Shown here piece by piece: positions 28,816-37,448 of a DNA stretch of 64,000 nucleotides; the stretch's first letter is position 1; the number at the start of each line of letters is the position of its first letter. The position numbers were made by a program, and so were the translations under genes. The notes below the pieces were generated by a model. It was not told where the DNA came from. It ran no database searches and saw nothing but the letters and a program-made list of their open reading frames with translations. The stretch comes from Chloroflexota bacterium (GTDB lineage Bacteria; Chloroflexota; Anaerolineae; Caldilineales; Caldilineaceae), in contig JAGWYN010000002.1 of NCBI GenBank assembly GCA_018969295.1, positions 124,001 to 188,000 on the forward strand, read 5' to 3'.

Positions 28816-29272
28816 AGAGCGAGTCTTCAAAACAGTGGCAGAGTGGGTAGTTGAACGACCTGGACGGTCCAAAAGCTACGACGAGTGGAAGCAGCAGCTG
28901 AACGTCAGCGGTGCAGCGATCGAAGCCCGGGCGTCCCAAAGCAACTCCCCCGACCGGGCCAGATCTGTGCTGCGCCATCTCACCGGCATCGAACGGTGGG
29001 GCCAGCGCCGCCTGCAGATCCTGCTGGGGGCAGCGCCGATCCAGGACAACTACGACGGCTATCAGCCCGACGCCGACCTGGATCTGGCTGGGCAGCTCGC
29101 CGCATTTGCACAGACACGGGCCGCCACCTTGAAGCTGGTCGACCAGCTGAAGGAGGCTGGGGTCTCCGACACCCTGAAAGCCGATCACAACGACTACGGC
29201 CAGCTGAGCGCGCGCGGGTGGTTGCGCTACCTCGACCTGCATGCCAGCCTGGAGAGCAAAAAAATCCGCTGA
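28805..29272 (+). CDS. DinB-like four-helix protein
   Basis: A 155-residue, all-helical protein that resembles the DinB/YfiT superfamily. SVLRHLTGIERWGQRRL matches the first metal-region helix with its His, and ARGWLRYLDLHASLESKKI matches the C-terminal helix with another His. Known members are metal-dependent thiol transferases or are uncharacterised. Three His positions are plausible but I cannot confirm a full metal triad. It overlaps the DUF4062-like gene, and GAGGAG lies before its ATG. Confidence 0.6.
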   Translation: MTFKERVFKTVAEWVVERPGRSKSYDEWKQQLNVSGAAIEARASQSNSPDRARSVLRHLTGIERWGQRRLQILLGAAPIQDNYDGYQPDADLDLAGQLAAFAQTRAATLKLVDQLKEAGVSDTLKADHNDYGQLSARGWLRYLDLHASLESKKIR

Positions 29273-29317
29273 ACGCAAACACGCTTTGTACAGCAAGACC
29301 TTGGTTTGTACGCGTGC

Positions 29318-29323
29318 TATAAT
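29318..29323 (+). promoter_or_regulatory. -10 box directly before a start codon
   Basis: A perfect TATAAT ends 7 nt before the ATG at 29331. Transcription would begin at or next to the start codon, giving a leaderless mRNA. No ribosome-binding site fits in the gap apart from AGG. Confidence 0.55.
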
Positions 29324-29330
29324 CGCAGGT

Positions 29331-30833
29331 ATGAGGGAGAACGGACCATTTTCAGGGCGTGTGGGTTTCTGGGCTGTCCTGCTGGTCGGCATCTTTGGCT
29401 GGGCGCCGGCACTGTATCCCGGCTACTGGCAGGGGTGGCAGGGTTTTGTCCCGGTCTATCAGCTCACCGCAGCCGATGTCGCTGCGGCCGATCTCTGGCG
29501 TGGCACCGGCACGCTGCTGCTGGCTCAGCCTCTGCTTCAGTTGGGGTTGGACCCGGTCCAAGCGACCCGGACGCTCTTTGTGCTGGCTTTGATTTTGGGC
29601 GGCAGCAGCGTCTATGCATGGCTGGTGGGGCGGCTGGGAGATCGAGGGGCTGGGCTGGCTGGGGTCGGCTACATGTTGTTGCCCCTCGTCCTCGACACTA
29701 CGTACCTGCGCGGCAGCCCTGGAGAGGCGATGCTGCTCGGGCTGGCCCCCTTGACGCTGGCTGGCCTCGCCGGCTGGTCCGAACGGCGTTCTCCGGCTGG
29801 TGCGGCGGTGGCGGTGCTCGGCATGGTGTGGATGTGGCACACGCAGGCTGGGCTAGCTGCTGCCACGACGGTCTGGCTGGCCTGCTACACGCTTTTCGTC
29901 GAGCGCGACCGCAGCCAGCTGTGGATTGTCCTCGCCGGCGGGGCGGCCGGGTTGGCTGCACTCCTGCCGCTGGGGGGGGACTCCTCTCCCCCGCCTGTCC
30001 CCTTTTTTGACCACTTTGCGGAGCTTTACATTCTGCTTGACCCGGCCGCTGGCTGGTTGGGAGGGACGCCAGTGCGCCAGCCCTACCAGTTGGGAGGGGT
30101 TCTGTTGCTGGCTGCACTGGGGGTCGCAGGAGGACTGTCTGTCAAAAAAGTGCCTGCCGCACTGAGCCGTCTGCTCTGGTTCAGCTTGGGCAGCCTGCTG
30201 GTCTCCCTGCTGCTGGCTCTTCCGATCAGCGCGCCGATCTGGCGGCTGCTGGCCGCCGACCTGCTCTTCACCTATCCTTGGCAGCTGCTCTTGGCCGCCG
30301 CCCCTTTTCTGGCGCTGCTGCCGGGCGCGCTGCTCGCCCTGTTTCCCGAATTGGAGACAGCCGCACACTGGGTGGCGCTGCTGGTGCTGGTCGTGCTGGG
30401 CAGCCTCGGCGCGCTGCAGCCGGAGTACACCCAGGTGCAACCCGCCGCCCGCCCGGTGGCCCTCTTCGGAGAGCGTCAGATTCTGGTGATCCACGCCCAG
30501 TTGACTGAACGGTCTTCGCCGCCTTCTGCCCTGTTGGAGGTGACATGGCAGCCGCTGCAGCCCCTGCCGGTCGACTACAACATTTTTTTTCAGGCGCTGA
30601 CCGCAGAGGGCCAAAAGGTAGCCCAGCTGGATATGCAGCCTCTGAGCGAAGCCCAGCCTGCAACCCAGTGGCGTCCTGGCCAGATTTTGCAAAACACCTA
30701 CTCGCTCGACCTGAACGCCGCCCCACCGGAGGTGCCGTTGACCTATCTCTATGGCTACTACGATTGGCGAGACAGCACGCGGCTGCCGCTCGTCGGCAGC
30801 AACGAGGACAAGCTGGTGCTGCATGGCCGCTGA
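29331..30833 (+). CDS. Multi-pass membrane protein, GT-C-like
   Basis: A 500-residue membrane protein with about nine helices followed by an extracytoplasmic beta-rich tail of roughly 110 residues (from about 380). The first loop after helix 1 contains YPGYWQGWQGF and ADVAAADLW, positioned like the acidic loop of PTPS-related and GT-C glycosyltransferases. I cannot name a substrate. It overlaps the next, clearly related type of membrane protein by 11 bp. The pair probably works in glycan or lipid-linked sugar handling at the membrane. Confidence 0.65.
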   Translation: MRENGPFSGRVGFWAVLLVGIFGWAPALYPGYWQGWQGFVPVYQLTAADVAAADLWRGTGTLLLAQPLLQLGLDPVQATRTLFVLALILGGSSVYAWLVGRLGDRGAGLAGVGYMLLPLVLDTTYLRGSPGEAMLLGLAPLTLAGLAGWSERRSPAGAAVAVLGMVWMWHTQAGLAAATTVWLACYTLFVERDRSQLWIVLAGGAAGLAALLPLGGDSSPPPVPFFDHFAELYILLDPAAGWLGGTPVRQPYQLGGVLLLAALGVAGGLSVKKVPAALSRLLWFSLGSLLVSLLLALPISAPIWRLLAADLLFTYPWQLLLAAAPFLALLPGALLALFPELETAAHWVALLVLVVLGSLGALQPEYTQVQPAARPVALFGERQILVIHAQLTERSSPPSALLEVTWQPLQPLPVDYNIFFQALTAEGQKVAQLDMQPLSEAQPATQWRPGQILQNTYSLDLNAAPPEVPLTYLYGYYDWRDSTRLPLVGSNEDKLVLHGR

Positions 30834-32706
30834 ACGGATGGCACCCGCCCCACAAGGGTCCTTCCCGTCCCTTTGGCGGGACCGCTTTTTCTGGCTGGCC
30901 TTGGGGCTGACCAGTTTTGCCGTCGCTCCCTTCCTGCTGCCGGGGTACTTTTGGGGTGCCAACGACGCGCGCCACCACGTCTACTTTCTCTTCGAATACG
31001 ACCGTCTGGTCCAGGATGGCATCTGGTGGCCGCGCTGGAGCCCGGACTTTGCCTTTGGCTACGGCTATCCGTTTTTCAACATCTATGGCCCGTTCAGCCA
31101 TTTCCTGGCCCAGCTCTTTCATACATTCCTCGGCTTTGAGTTCACTGCGGCCATCGAAGCGGTGTTCGTGGCCAGCATTCTTGCCAGCGCAGCAGCGATG
31201 TATCTCTGCGTGCGCAGCTGGCTGGGGCGCCCTGCCGCCTTGATCGCCGCGGTGGCCTACACCTACGCTCCCTACCATCTGCTCAACCTCTATGTGCGTG
31301 CCAACCTGGCTGAAAGTGTGGCCTTTGTCTGGCTGCCTCTCTGTCTGTGGACTGCCCGCCAGGCGGTGCTCCGCCCTTCCTGGCGCTGGGTGGCTGGGCT
31401 GGCGGCCAGCTATGCCGGGCTGATGGTCACAAGCAATCTGGTGGTCGTCCTCTTCACCCCCCTGCTGGCCGGCTACGTCGGTCTTCTGTGGGTTTTGTAC
31501 GTGCGTCTTCCGGCCACACCTACCGACCGGCTGCGCCAGCTGGGCCGGGTCGCAGCCCCGCTGCTGGGAGGCGCCGCAGGGTTGGGGCTGAGCGCTGCGT
31601 TCTGGCTGCCCGCCTTCACCGAACGTCAGTTTGTGCGCGTCGACCAGTGGTTTGACGGCCGCTACGCCTACCGTGGACACTTTGTCGAATGGAGCCAGTA
31701 TTTTCGACCTGGATGGGGCTTTGGGGCCAGCCTTCCAGGCCCGAACGACCCCATCAGCTTCCAGATCGGCGCTGCGCTGGCCCTTTTTGCCCTGCTCGGC
31801 CTGTTGCTTGCCTGGCCCCTGCTCGGGCGGCAGCGCTGGGAGGCTGCTTTCTGGCTGGCAGGAGGGTTGACCGCGCTGCTGGTCGCCAGCAGCACAGCAG
31901 CTGCGCTGTGGGAGCTGCCGCTCCTGGGTCCCTTGCTGCAGACAGCCCAGTTCCCCTGGCGCTGGCTGGCAATCACGGCGCTCTGTGCCAGCCTGTTGGC
32001 TGCGTTGCTCGGCCACCCGCAGCTCCTCCCCGAACAGAAACACCTCTCCCTCTCCCTTTTGGCCTTGCTGCTGCTGCTGGCCAGCTACCCCTACCTGCGT
32101 GTGGAAATTCGGGAGCCCGCCGAAGGGCCGGTCAGCCTGGCCGCGCTGATGCGCTTTCAACAATCCGCCGACGAGCTGACCGGCAGTACCGCCTGGGTCC
32201 AACAAATTCCGACCTGGAGCCCGATGGCCGACTACTATATCCAGCAGGAACAGGCCGGCCAGCCAGTTCAGCCGGTCACCACCAAGCTGGATTATGCGAT
32301 TTTTGACTACGAAACATTTGGCGCCAACTCGGTCATGCACAGTACAATTGGTGAAGAAATTTTTTATTTCAACGGACGACAGACAGCGCAGACACTCGTC
32401 TTCAACCATTTTTACTATCCAGGCTGGAACGCCTACCTGCTCGACGGAGAGCATGGCCAAAGACGCCAACAGATCCCTGTGACCCCAGAAACGACGGGCA
32501 CGCTGGGCCGGATGACGGTTCAGGTGCCGCCGGGCAGCGGCTATCTGCTGCTTGTCTTCGAAGACACGCCGGTGCGCACGCTGGGTGGGGTGCTTTCGCT
32601 GACCACGGCGGGGCTGCTGCTGCTGGGCGGGGTCTGGCACAACAGAGGGCGCTGGCCCTTTGGCATCAAAAGGAAGCTGGATGGGCGGACTGCAGACGCT
32701 TTTTGA
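30823..32706 (+). CDS. PTPS-related large membrane protein (GT-C-like)
   Basis: A 627-residue protein with about ten membrane helices and an extracytoplasmic C-terminal domain, ending in one last helix. The first loop carries ANDARHHVYFLFEYDRL and later FGYGYPFFNIYGPFSHF. This pattern defines the 6-pyruvoyl-tetrahydropterin-synthase-related membrane family, believed to be GT-C-type glycosyltransferases, with the early Asp as likely catalytic residue. The start at 30823 overlaps the previous gene; ATG 30838 is an alternative. The 3' end overlaps the carbonic anhydrase gene by 26 bp. Confidence 0.75.
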   Translation: MAAERMAPAPQGSFPSLWRDRFFWLALGLTSFAVAPFLLPGYFWGANDARHHVYFLFEYDRLVQDGIWWPRWSPDFAFGYGYPFFNIYGPFSHFLAQLFHTFLGFEFTAAIEAVFVASILASAAAMYLCVRSWLGRPAALIAAVAYTYAPYHLLNLYVRANLAESVAFVWLPLCLWTARQAVLRPSWRWVAGLAASYAGLMVTSNLVVVLFTPLLAGYVGLLWVLYVRLPATPTDRLRQLGRVAAPLLGGAAGLGLSAAFWLPAFTERQFVRVDQWFDGRYAYRGHFVEWSQYFRPGWGFGASLPGPNDPISFQIGAALALFALLGLLLAWPLLGRQRWEAAFWLAGGLTALLVASSTAAALWELPLLGPLLQTAQFPWRWLAITALCASLLAALLGHPQLLPEQKHLSLSLLALLLLLASYPYLRVEIREPAEGPVSLAALMRFQQSADELTGSTAWVQQIPTWSPMADYYIQQEQAGQPVQPVTTKLDYAIFDYETFGANSVMHSTIGEEIFYFNGRQTAQTLVFNHFYYPGWNAYLLDGEHGQRRQQIPVTPETTGTLGRMTVQVPPGSGYLLLVFEDTPVRTLGGVLSLTTAGLLLLGGVWHNRGRWPFGIKRKLDGRTADAF

Positions 32707-33382
32707 CAACAACCGGGCCTGGGTCGCCCAGGTCATCGCCGAAGATGCACATTTTTTTACCCGGCTGGCCAGGCAGCAGCTTCCCGAATACCTCTGGATC
32801 GGCTGTTCCGACAGCCGGGTGCCAGCCAATCAGATCACTGGCCTGCTGCCCGGCGAAGTCTTTGTCCACCGCAACGTGGCCAATGTGGTCGTCCACACCG
32901 ACCTCAACTGTCTGTCGGTGCTGCAGTATGCGGTCGATGTGCTGCAGGTTCAGCACGTGATCGTCTGTGGCCACTACGGTTGTGGCGGGGTACGGGCCGC
33001 CATGGGCAACCACAGACTGGGGCTGATCGACAACTGGCTGCGCCATATTCAAGATGTCATGGCGCTGCATGCAGCGGTGCTGGCCAGTCACCCGCAGACA
33101 GCCTGGAGACAGGACCGTCTCTGTGAGCTGAATGTGATCGAACAGGTGCGCAATGTCTGCCAGACCACCGTTGTACAAAGCGCCTGGGAACGGGGTCAGC
33201 CGCTGACGGTCTACGGCCTGATCTACGGCATCGGAGACGGGCTGCTGCAAGATCTGCAGATGGTGGTCGCCGGGCCGGAGGAACTGGCCCAGGTCTACCA
33301 GCAGGCTGTGCGACAGGTCGCCGCCTGCTCCCTACCCGATCCAAAGTTGGCCGAGAGCGCAGACGCACAGAGGGTGGGATAG
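32681..33382 (+). CDS. Beta-class carbonic anhydrase
   Basis: This 233-residue zinc enzyme interconverts CO2 and bicarbonate. Zinc ligands are Cys42 (GCSDSR), His98 and Cys101 (GHYGCGG), with the Asp44-Arg46 pair of active beta enzymes. It lies inside the end of a membrane-protein gene (26-bp overlap), and AAAAGGAAG precedes the ATG at 32681. Bicarbonate could feed carbamoyl phosphate synthesis (carA is 18 kb away) or anaplerosis. The fusion of its expression to membrane glycan genes looks accidental or regulatory. Confidence 0.93.
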   Translation: MGGLQTLFDNNRAWVAQVIAEDAHFFTRLARQQLPEYLWIGCSDSRVPANQITGLLPGEVFVHRNVANVVVHTDLNCLSVLQYAVDVLQVQHVIVCGHYGCGGVRAAMGNHRLGLIDNWLRHIQDVMALHAAVLASHPQTAWRQDRLCELNVIEQVRNVCQTTVVQSAWERGQPLTVYGLIYGIGDGLLQDLQMVVAGPEELAQVYQQAVRQVAACSLPDPKLAESADAQRVG

Positions 33383-33400
33383 AAGAGGAGCCCGAAGAGG

Positions 33401-34030
33401 ATGACTGGAAGCGCAGTACCGGCTGCTGTGCGGCGGCCTATGCTTTGTGAATTGGAGATCGAAGCGCTGGCGGCCCGCTACGGTGCGCCAACGCGGCGCA
33501 GCCATCGCCTGCAGGCAGACGAGTACATTCGGCGCTACCGTTGGCGCACCGACAGCGATCGGCGCGCCGAGGTCGTCTTTGCCATCTCTGACCCCTTGGG
33601 GCGGGTTCTGCTGCACGCCAAGGCCCACTACCCAGCCCGCATCTACCGCATCTTATCCGGCGGCATTGGTTGGGAAGAGTCGGTGGAGGAGGCGTTGCTG
33701 CGTGAGGTCGCTGAAGAGACCAACCTGCCGGTCTCCGTCGAGCGTTTTCTGGGCGTGATCGCCTACGAGTTCCACTACCACGCTGAAGTGGCCGATTTTG
33801 CCAGTTATCTTTTTCATCTGCGCACCGATTTTACGGAGCCCGTCTGTGTGCGCGACAATGAGATTTCCGCTTTTCGTGCGGTGTTGCCCAGCCAGTTGCT
33901 GGATGTGAGCAACGAGCTGCGCAATTTGATAGGCGACCGCCGCGGCTGGGGCCAGTGGCGGGCGCTGGCTGTCGACCTGGTCTCCGAACAGCTGGCCGGC
34001 TCAGGTGTGGAACCCCAGCTGTCTGTGTAG
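33401..34030 (+). CDS. Nudix hydrolase
   Basis: A 209-residue protein with a complete Nudix box: GGIGWEESVEEALLREVAEE, giving the helix with the metal-binding REVAEE glutamates. It should hydrolyse a nucleoside diphosphate linked to another group. The N-terminal 50 residues are family-variable. The ATG at 33401 has GAGGAG 10 nt upstream; ATG 33440 is a weaker choice. It lies between carbonic anhydrase and pheT on the same strand, with 31 bp to pheT. Confidence 0.88.
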   Translation: MTGSAVPAAVRRPMLCELEIEALAARYGAPTRRSHRLQADEYIRRYRWRTDSDRRAEVVFAISDPLGRVLLHAKAHYPARIYRILSGGIGWEESVEEALLREVAEETNLPVSVERFLGVIAYEFHYHAEVADFASYLFHLRTDFTEPVCVRDNEISAFRAVLPSQLLDVSNELRNLIGDRRGWGQWRALAVDLVSEQLAGSGVEPQLSV

Positions 34031-34061
34031 CTTTGCGTGCCTTTGGGAGGAATCATCGTTC

Positions 34062-36626
34062 ATGTTGGTGCCCTTGTCTTGGATCAAAGAATATGTCGAG
34101 CTTACATTGCCGGTCGAAGCACTGGCTGAACGGCTGACCCTGGCCGGGCTGGCAGTCGATGCGATCCACCCGATCGGGGATTGGTGGGATCCGGAGACGC
34201 TCGTGGTCGGCCAGGTCGCCGCTGTGCTGCCCCATCCGGACGCCGACCGTCTGGTGCTAGTCGACGTCGATTTTGGCGGTGAGGCCCCTCTGCGTGTGGT
34301 GACCGGCGCGCCGAACCTGTATCTGTATCGCAACGCGACCCCCTTGCCGGTGCTCAAGGTTGCTTTTGCCCGGGCAGGCGCCGTGTTGGTAGACGCCTAC
34401 AGCGACCAGCATCCACGCCCCAAAAAGAAGCTCAAACCCTCCAAAATTCGGGGTATCGAGTCTCTGGGCATGGTCTGCTCCGAACGTGAGCTGGGCTTGA
34501 GCGAGGAGCACGAAGGAATTCTCTTGTTGCCTCCCGAGGCGCCGGTCGGCACCCCGCTGCGCGATTATCTGGGTGACCAGGTCTTCGAGTTCGACCTGAC
34601 CCCGGACATGGCGCGTTGTCTCCACCTGATCGGGATCGCCCGGGAAATTCGCGCGTTGACCGGTGCTGCGCTGCAGCTGCCGCCGGAGACGTTGTCTGCC
34701 ACAGACGAAGAAGCGGTCCGCAGCTGGGTCGACGTCCGGATCGATGAACCCGTGCTGTGCAACCGGTATACAGCCAGCGTCGTGCGTGAGGTGACAGTTG
34801 CGCCCTCCCCCCGCTGGCTGCAGGATCGTCTGACCAAGGCCGGCATGCGGCCGATCAACAACGTGGTCGACATCACAAACTATGTCATGCTCGAATACGG
34901 GCAGCCGCTGCACGCCTTCGACTACGACATTTTGCAGCGTCGCGCCCGCCAGTCCGGCGCTGCGACCCCGACGCTGCAGGTGCGCCGTGCGGCCAGAGGG
35001 GAGAAATTCACAACGCTCGACGGTGTCGAACGCACACTCGACGACAGCATGCTCATGATCGCCGACACCCTTGGTTCGATCGCCATTGCCGGTGTGATGG
35101 GGGGCCAGGAGAGCGAGGTGAGCGCTGCCACCCGCACCGTCCTGATCGAATCCGCCACCTTTGAAGGGATCAACAACCGCCGCACCAGCCAGAAGCTCAA
35201 GCTGTTCAGCGCGGCCAGTTACCGTTTTGCCCGCGGCGTCCCAGCAACCCTCAACGACCTGGCGGCCCGGCGGGCCGCCGATCTGCTGTGCCGCCATGCC
35301 AGCGGGCAGCTGGTGCCTGGCATCGTCGACGTCTGCCCCGTCCCCCAGCAACCGGTGACGGTCTACACCACCGCCAGCGACACGCAGCGCATCCTGGGGG
35401 TGCCGGTGCCGCTGGATCAGATGGCGGATGCGCTGCGCAGGCTCGAATTTGGCGTGCGCGAGGTCAGCGCTCCAGAGCCCGCCGCCGGCACCGCAGCCAT
35501 CTTTGCCTTGCAGCGCGCACCCGGCGAGACGCTGCTCGAATGCACCGTACCCTGGCATCGCCTCGACGTCACCGTTCCGGCAGATCTGGTCGAGGAGATT
35601 GCCCGTGTTGTCGGCTACGAAGCAGTGCCGACGACGCTGATGGAAGACATGCTGCCCACCCAGCACCGCAACGAGGGCGTGGAGCTGGAGGAAAAGATCC
35701 GCGACCTTCTGATCGCCAGCGGGCTGCAAGATACCATCAACTATGCGCTGAGTTCCCCGGAGAACCATGCCCGGCTGGCATTGGCCTATCTCCCGCTGCA
35801 ACCTGCTGGCCCGTTTGTCGAGCTGGCCAACCCGATTGCGGTCGAGCGCCGTGTGTTGCGACGCACCCTGCTGGTCAGCGCGCTGGAGAGTCTGCAATAC
35901 AACCTGCGCTACACCGACCGGCTGGCCCTGTTCGAGCTGGGGCGCGTCTACCTGCCCGAACGTGGCGAGGGTGTGCTGCCCCATGAAGACCGCCGCCTCA
36001 GCCTGGTGCTGACCGGCCCGCGCCAGCCACAGAATTTTCACAACACCGACACGACAGCGCTGGACTTTTATGACCTCAAAGGGGTGGTGGAGCAGCTGCT
36101 GACCCGCCTCGGTTTCAACGCCGACAGCGTCGAGTACCGTCTGGTGCCCAACAGTGGTACCTTTGGCCCGCGCTGCGCCGAGCTGCTGATCGCAGGCGAA
36201 GTCGCGGGTCTGTTGGGCGAAATCCACCCGCAGGTGCGCTCGGCGTTCGGCCTTCCCCCTGTGCGCGTGGCAGCAGCCGAGCTGCGCGTCGAACGGTTGC
36301 TGCGGCCCCACTGGCAGCACGACCCGATGGCCCCGATCAGCGCCTACCCGTCTGTTGTGGAAGATCTGGCCTTTGTGGTGGAAGAGGCGGTCACCGTGCG
36401 CGCTGTCGAAGCTGCAATTCAGATGGCTGGCGGAGCCCTGCTCACCGCAGTCGAACTCTTCGACCTCTACCGCGGTGACCCGCTGCCAGTGGGCAGCAAA
36501 TCGCTGGCCTTCCGGCTGACCTACCAGAGCCAGGAGGCGAATCTGCGGGACACCGACGTCGCCAAGCTGCGGGAACGGATCGTGCGCCGCGTGGAGCGCG
36601 AGAGCGCCGGCAAGCTGCGCAGCTGA
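34062..36626 (+). CDS. pheT: Phenylalanyl-tRNA synthetase beta subunit
   Basis: An 854-residue beta subunit of the tetrameric enzyme. Domain order is visible: N-terminal B1 (MLVPLSWIKEYV), the EMAP/OB tRNA-binding insert (about 40-150), B3/B4 editing domain (about 210-390), B5 (about 410-500), the catalytic-like core with ELGRVYLP, and the C-terminal FDX-ACB domain beginning near ISAYPSVVEDLAF. GGGAGG lies 11 nt before the ATG. The alpha subunit gene pheS is normally adjacent but is absent here: the neighbour upstream is a Nudix gene. Confidence 0.96.
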   Translation: MLVPLSWIKEYVELTLPVEALAERLTLAGLAVDAIHPIGDWWDPETLVVGQVAAVLPHPDADRLVLVDVDFGGEAPLRVVTGAPNLYLYRNATPLPVLKVAFARAGAVLVDAYSDQHPRPKKKLKPSKIRGIESLGMVCSERELGLSEEHEGILLLPPEAPVGTPLRDYLGDQVFEFDLTPDMARCLHLIGIAREIRALTGAALQLPPETLSATDEEAVRSWVDVRIDEPVLCNRYTASVVREVTVAPSPRWLQDRLTKAGMRPINNVVDITNYVMLEYGQPLHAFDYDILQRRARQSGAATPTLQVRRAARGEKFTTLDGVERTLDDSMLMIADTLGSIAIAGVMGGQESEVSAATRTVLIESATFEGINNRRTSQKLKLFSAASYRFARGVPATLNDLAARRAADLLCRHASGQLVPGIVDVCPVPQQPVTVYTTASDTQRILGVPVPLDQMADALRRLEFGVREVSAPEPAAGTAAIFALQRAPGETLLECTVPWHRLDVTVPADLVEEIARVVGYEAVPTTLMEDMLPTQHRNEGVELEEKIRDLLIASGLQDTINYALSSPENHARLALAYLPLQPAGPFVELANPIAVERRVLRRTLLVSALESLQYNLRYTDRLALFELGRVYLPERGEGVLPHEDRRLSLVLTGPRQPQNFHNTDTTALDFYDLKGVVEQLLTRLGFNADSVEYRLVPNSGTFGPRCAELLIAGEVAGLLGEIHPQVRSAFGLPPVRVAAAELRVERLLRPHWQHDPMAPISAYPSVVEDLAFVVEEAVTVRAVEAAIQMAGGALLTAVELFDLYRGDPLPVGSKSLAFRLTYQSQEANLRDTDVAKLRERIVRRVERESAGKLRS

Positions 36627-36650
36627 TCTCTGCCGGAGGCTCTCCCTGCC

Positions 36651-37205
36651 ATGAAGCTGGCCGAGTGGGTCCGCTGCGACCTGGACGAAGTGACAGCCAT
36701 TCTCGCGGGCGTCCGCGACGAAAGCGCCGATGCCCTGGTCGCCGATCTGCTGGCGGCGCAGCGAATCTTTGTGCTGGGGGTGGGGCGCAGCGGGTTGCTG
36801 GCGCGCATGTTTGCAATGCGGCTGATGCAGCTTGGGCTGCAGGGAGCGGTCGTCGGGGATGTCACCACGCCGCCGATTGCGGCCAGCGACCTGCTGGTCG
36901 TGCTGTCAGGCAGCGGGCGCACTGCCACTGTTTTGACGCTGGCGGGCCAGGCCAAAGCGTATGGGGCCCGGCTGCTGGCCGTGACCGCCGACCCCACCAG
37001 CCCACTGGCCAGCCTGGCAGACCTGGCGGTCGTGGTGCCGGCGGGTTCGGTCAAAACCGATGTGACCACCCCCACCCGTCTTCCGCTGGCCAATGCCCTC
37101 GAACAAGCCATGGCGGTGGTGCTTGACTGCGTGGGGGCCATGCTGGCCGAGCAGCTGGCCCAGAACAACGTGGCGCTGCTTCAGCGGCATGCCAACCTCG
37201 AGTAG
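36651..37205 (+). CDS. hxlB: SIS-domain sugar isomerase, 6-phospho-3-hexuloisomerase type
   Basis: A 184-residue single SIS domain: VLGVGRSGLLARMFAMRL (phosphosugar loop), VLSGSGRTATV, and the C-terminal EQAMAVVLDC helix with the family's Glu/His region. The HxlB/PHI subfamily converts 3-hexulose-6-phosphate to fructose-6-phosphate in the ribulose monophosphate pathway. No hxlA is adjacent. An HPS/KGPDC-like gene lies at 60011-60700, 23 kb away on the other strand. Without that partner, a different aldose-ketose isomerase is possible. Confidence 0.78.
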   Translation: MKLAEWVRCDLDEVTAILAGVRDESADALVADLLAAQRIFVLGVGRSGLLARMFAMRLMQLGLQGAVVGDVTTPPIAASDLLVVLSGSGRTATVLTLAGQAKAYGARLLAVTADPTSPLASLADLAVVVPAGSVKTDVTTPTRLPLANALEQAMAVVLDCVGAMLAEQLAQNNVALLQRHANLE

Positions 37206-37273
37206 CTGGCACCGTTCGATCATTGTATCCATCCTCACTGCTGCGCACCAAACGATCGCTGTATCCTCTTTTT

Positions 37274-37330
<57 letters not shown>

Positions 37331-37448
37331 GCGTACGCAAGTCGCGTTCGCTGCGGGTTTTTCCGACCTGTTTGCTAAAATAAAAAGTGCCTTTTGTGGG
37401 CGCGCTCTATTTCTACAGGCTGTTTCTGTACAGAGGAGTTTTGCAACG

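Noticed and set aside
30268..32829. An 853-codon minus-strand frame opposite the membrane-protein genes.
   Set aside because: The plus-strand frames have clear membrane helices and a family motif; the reverse frame is Gln/Arg/Pro-rich with no domain.
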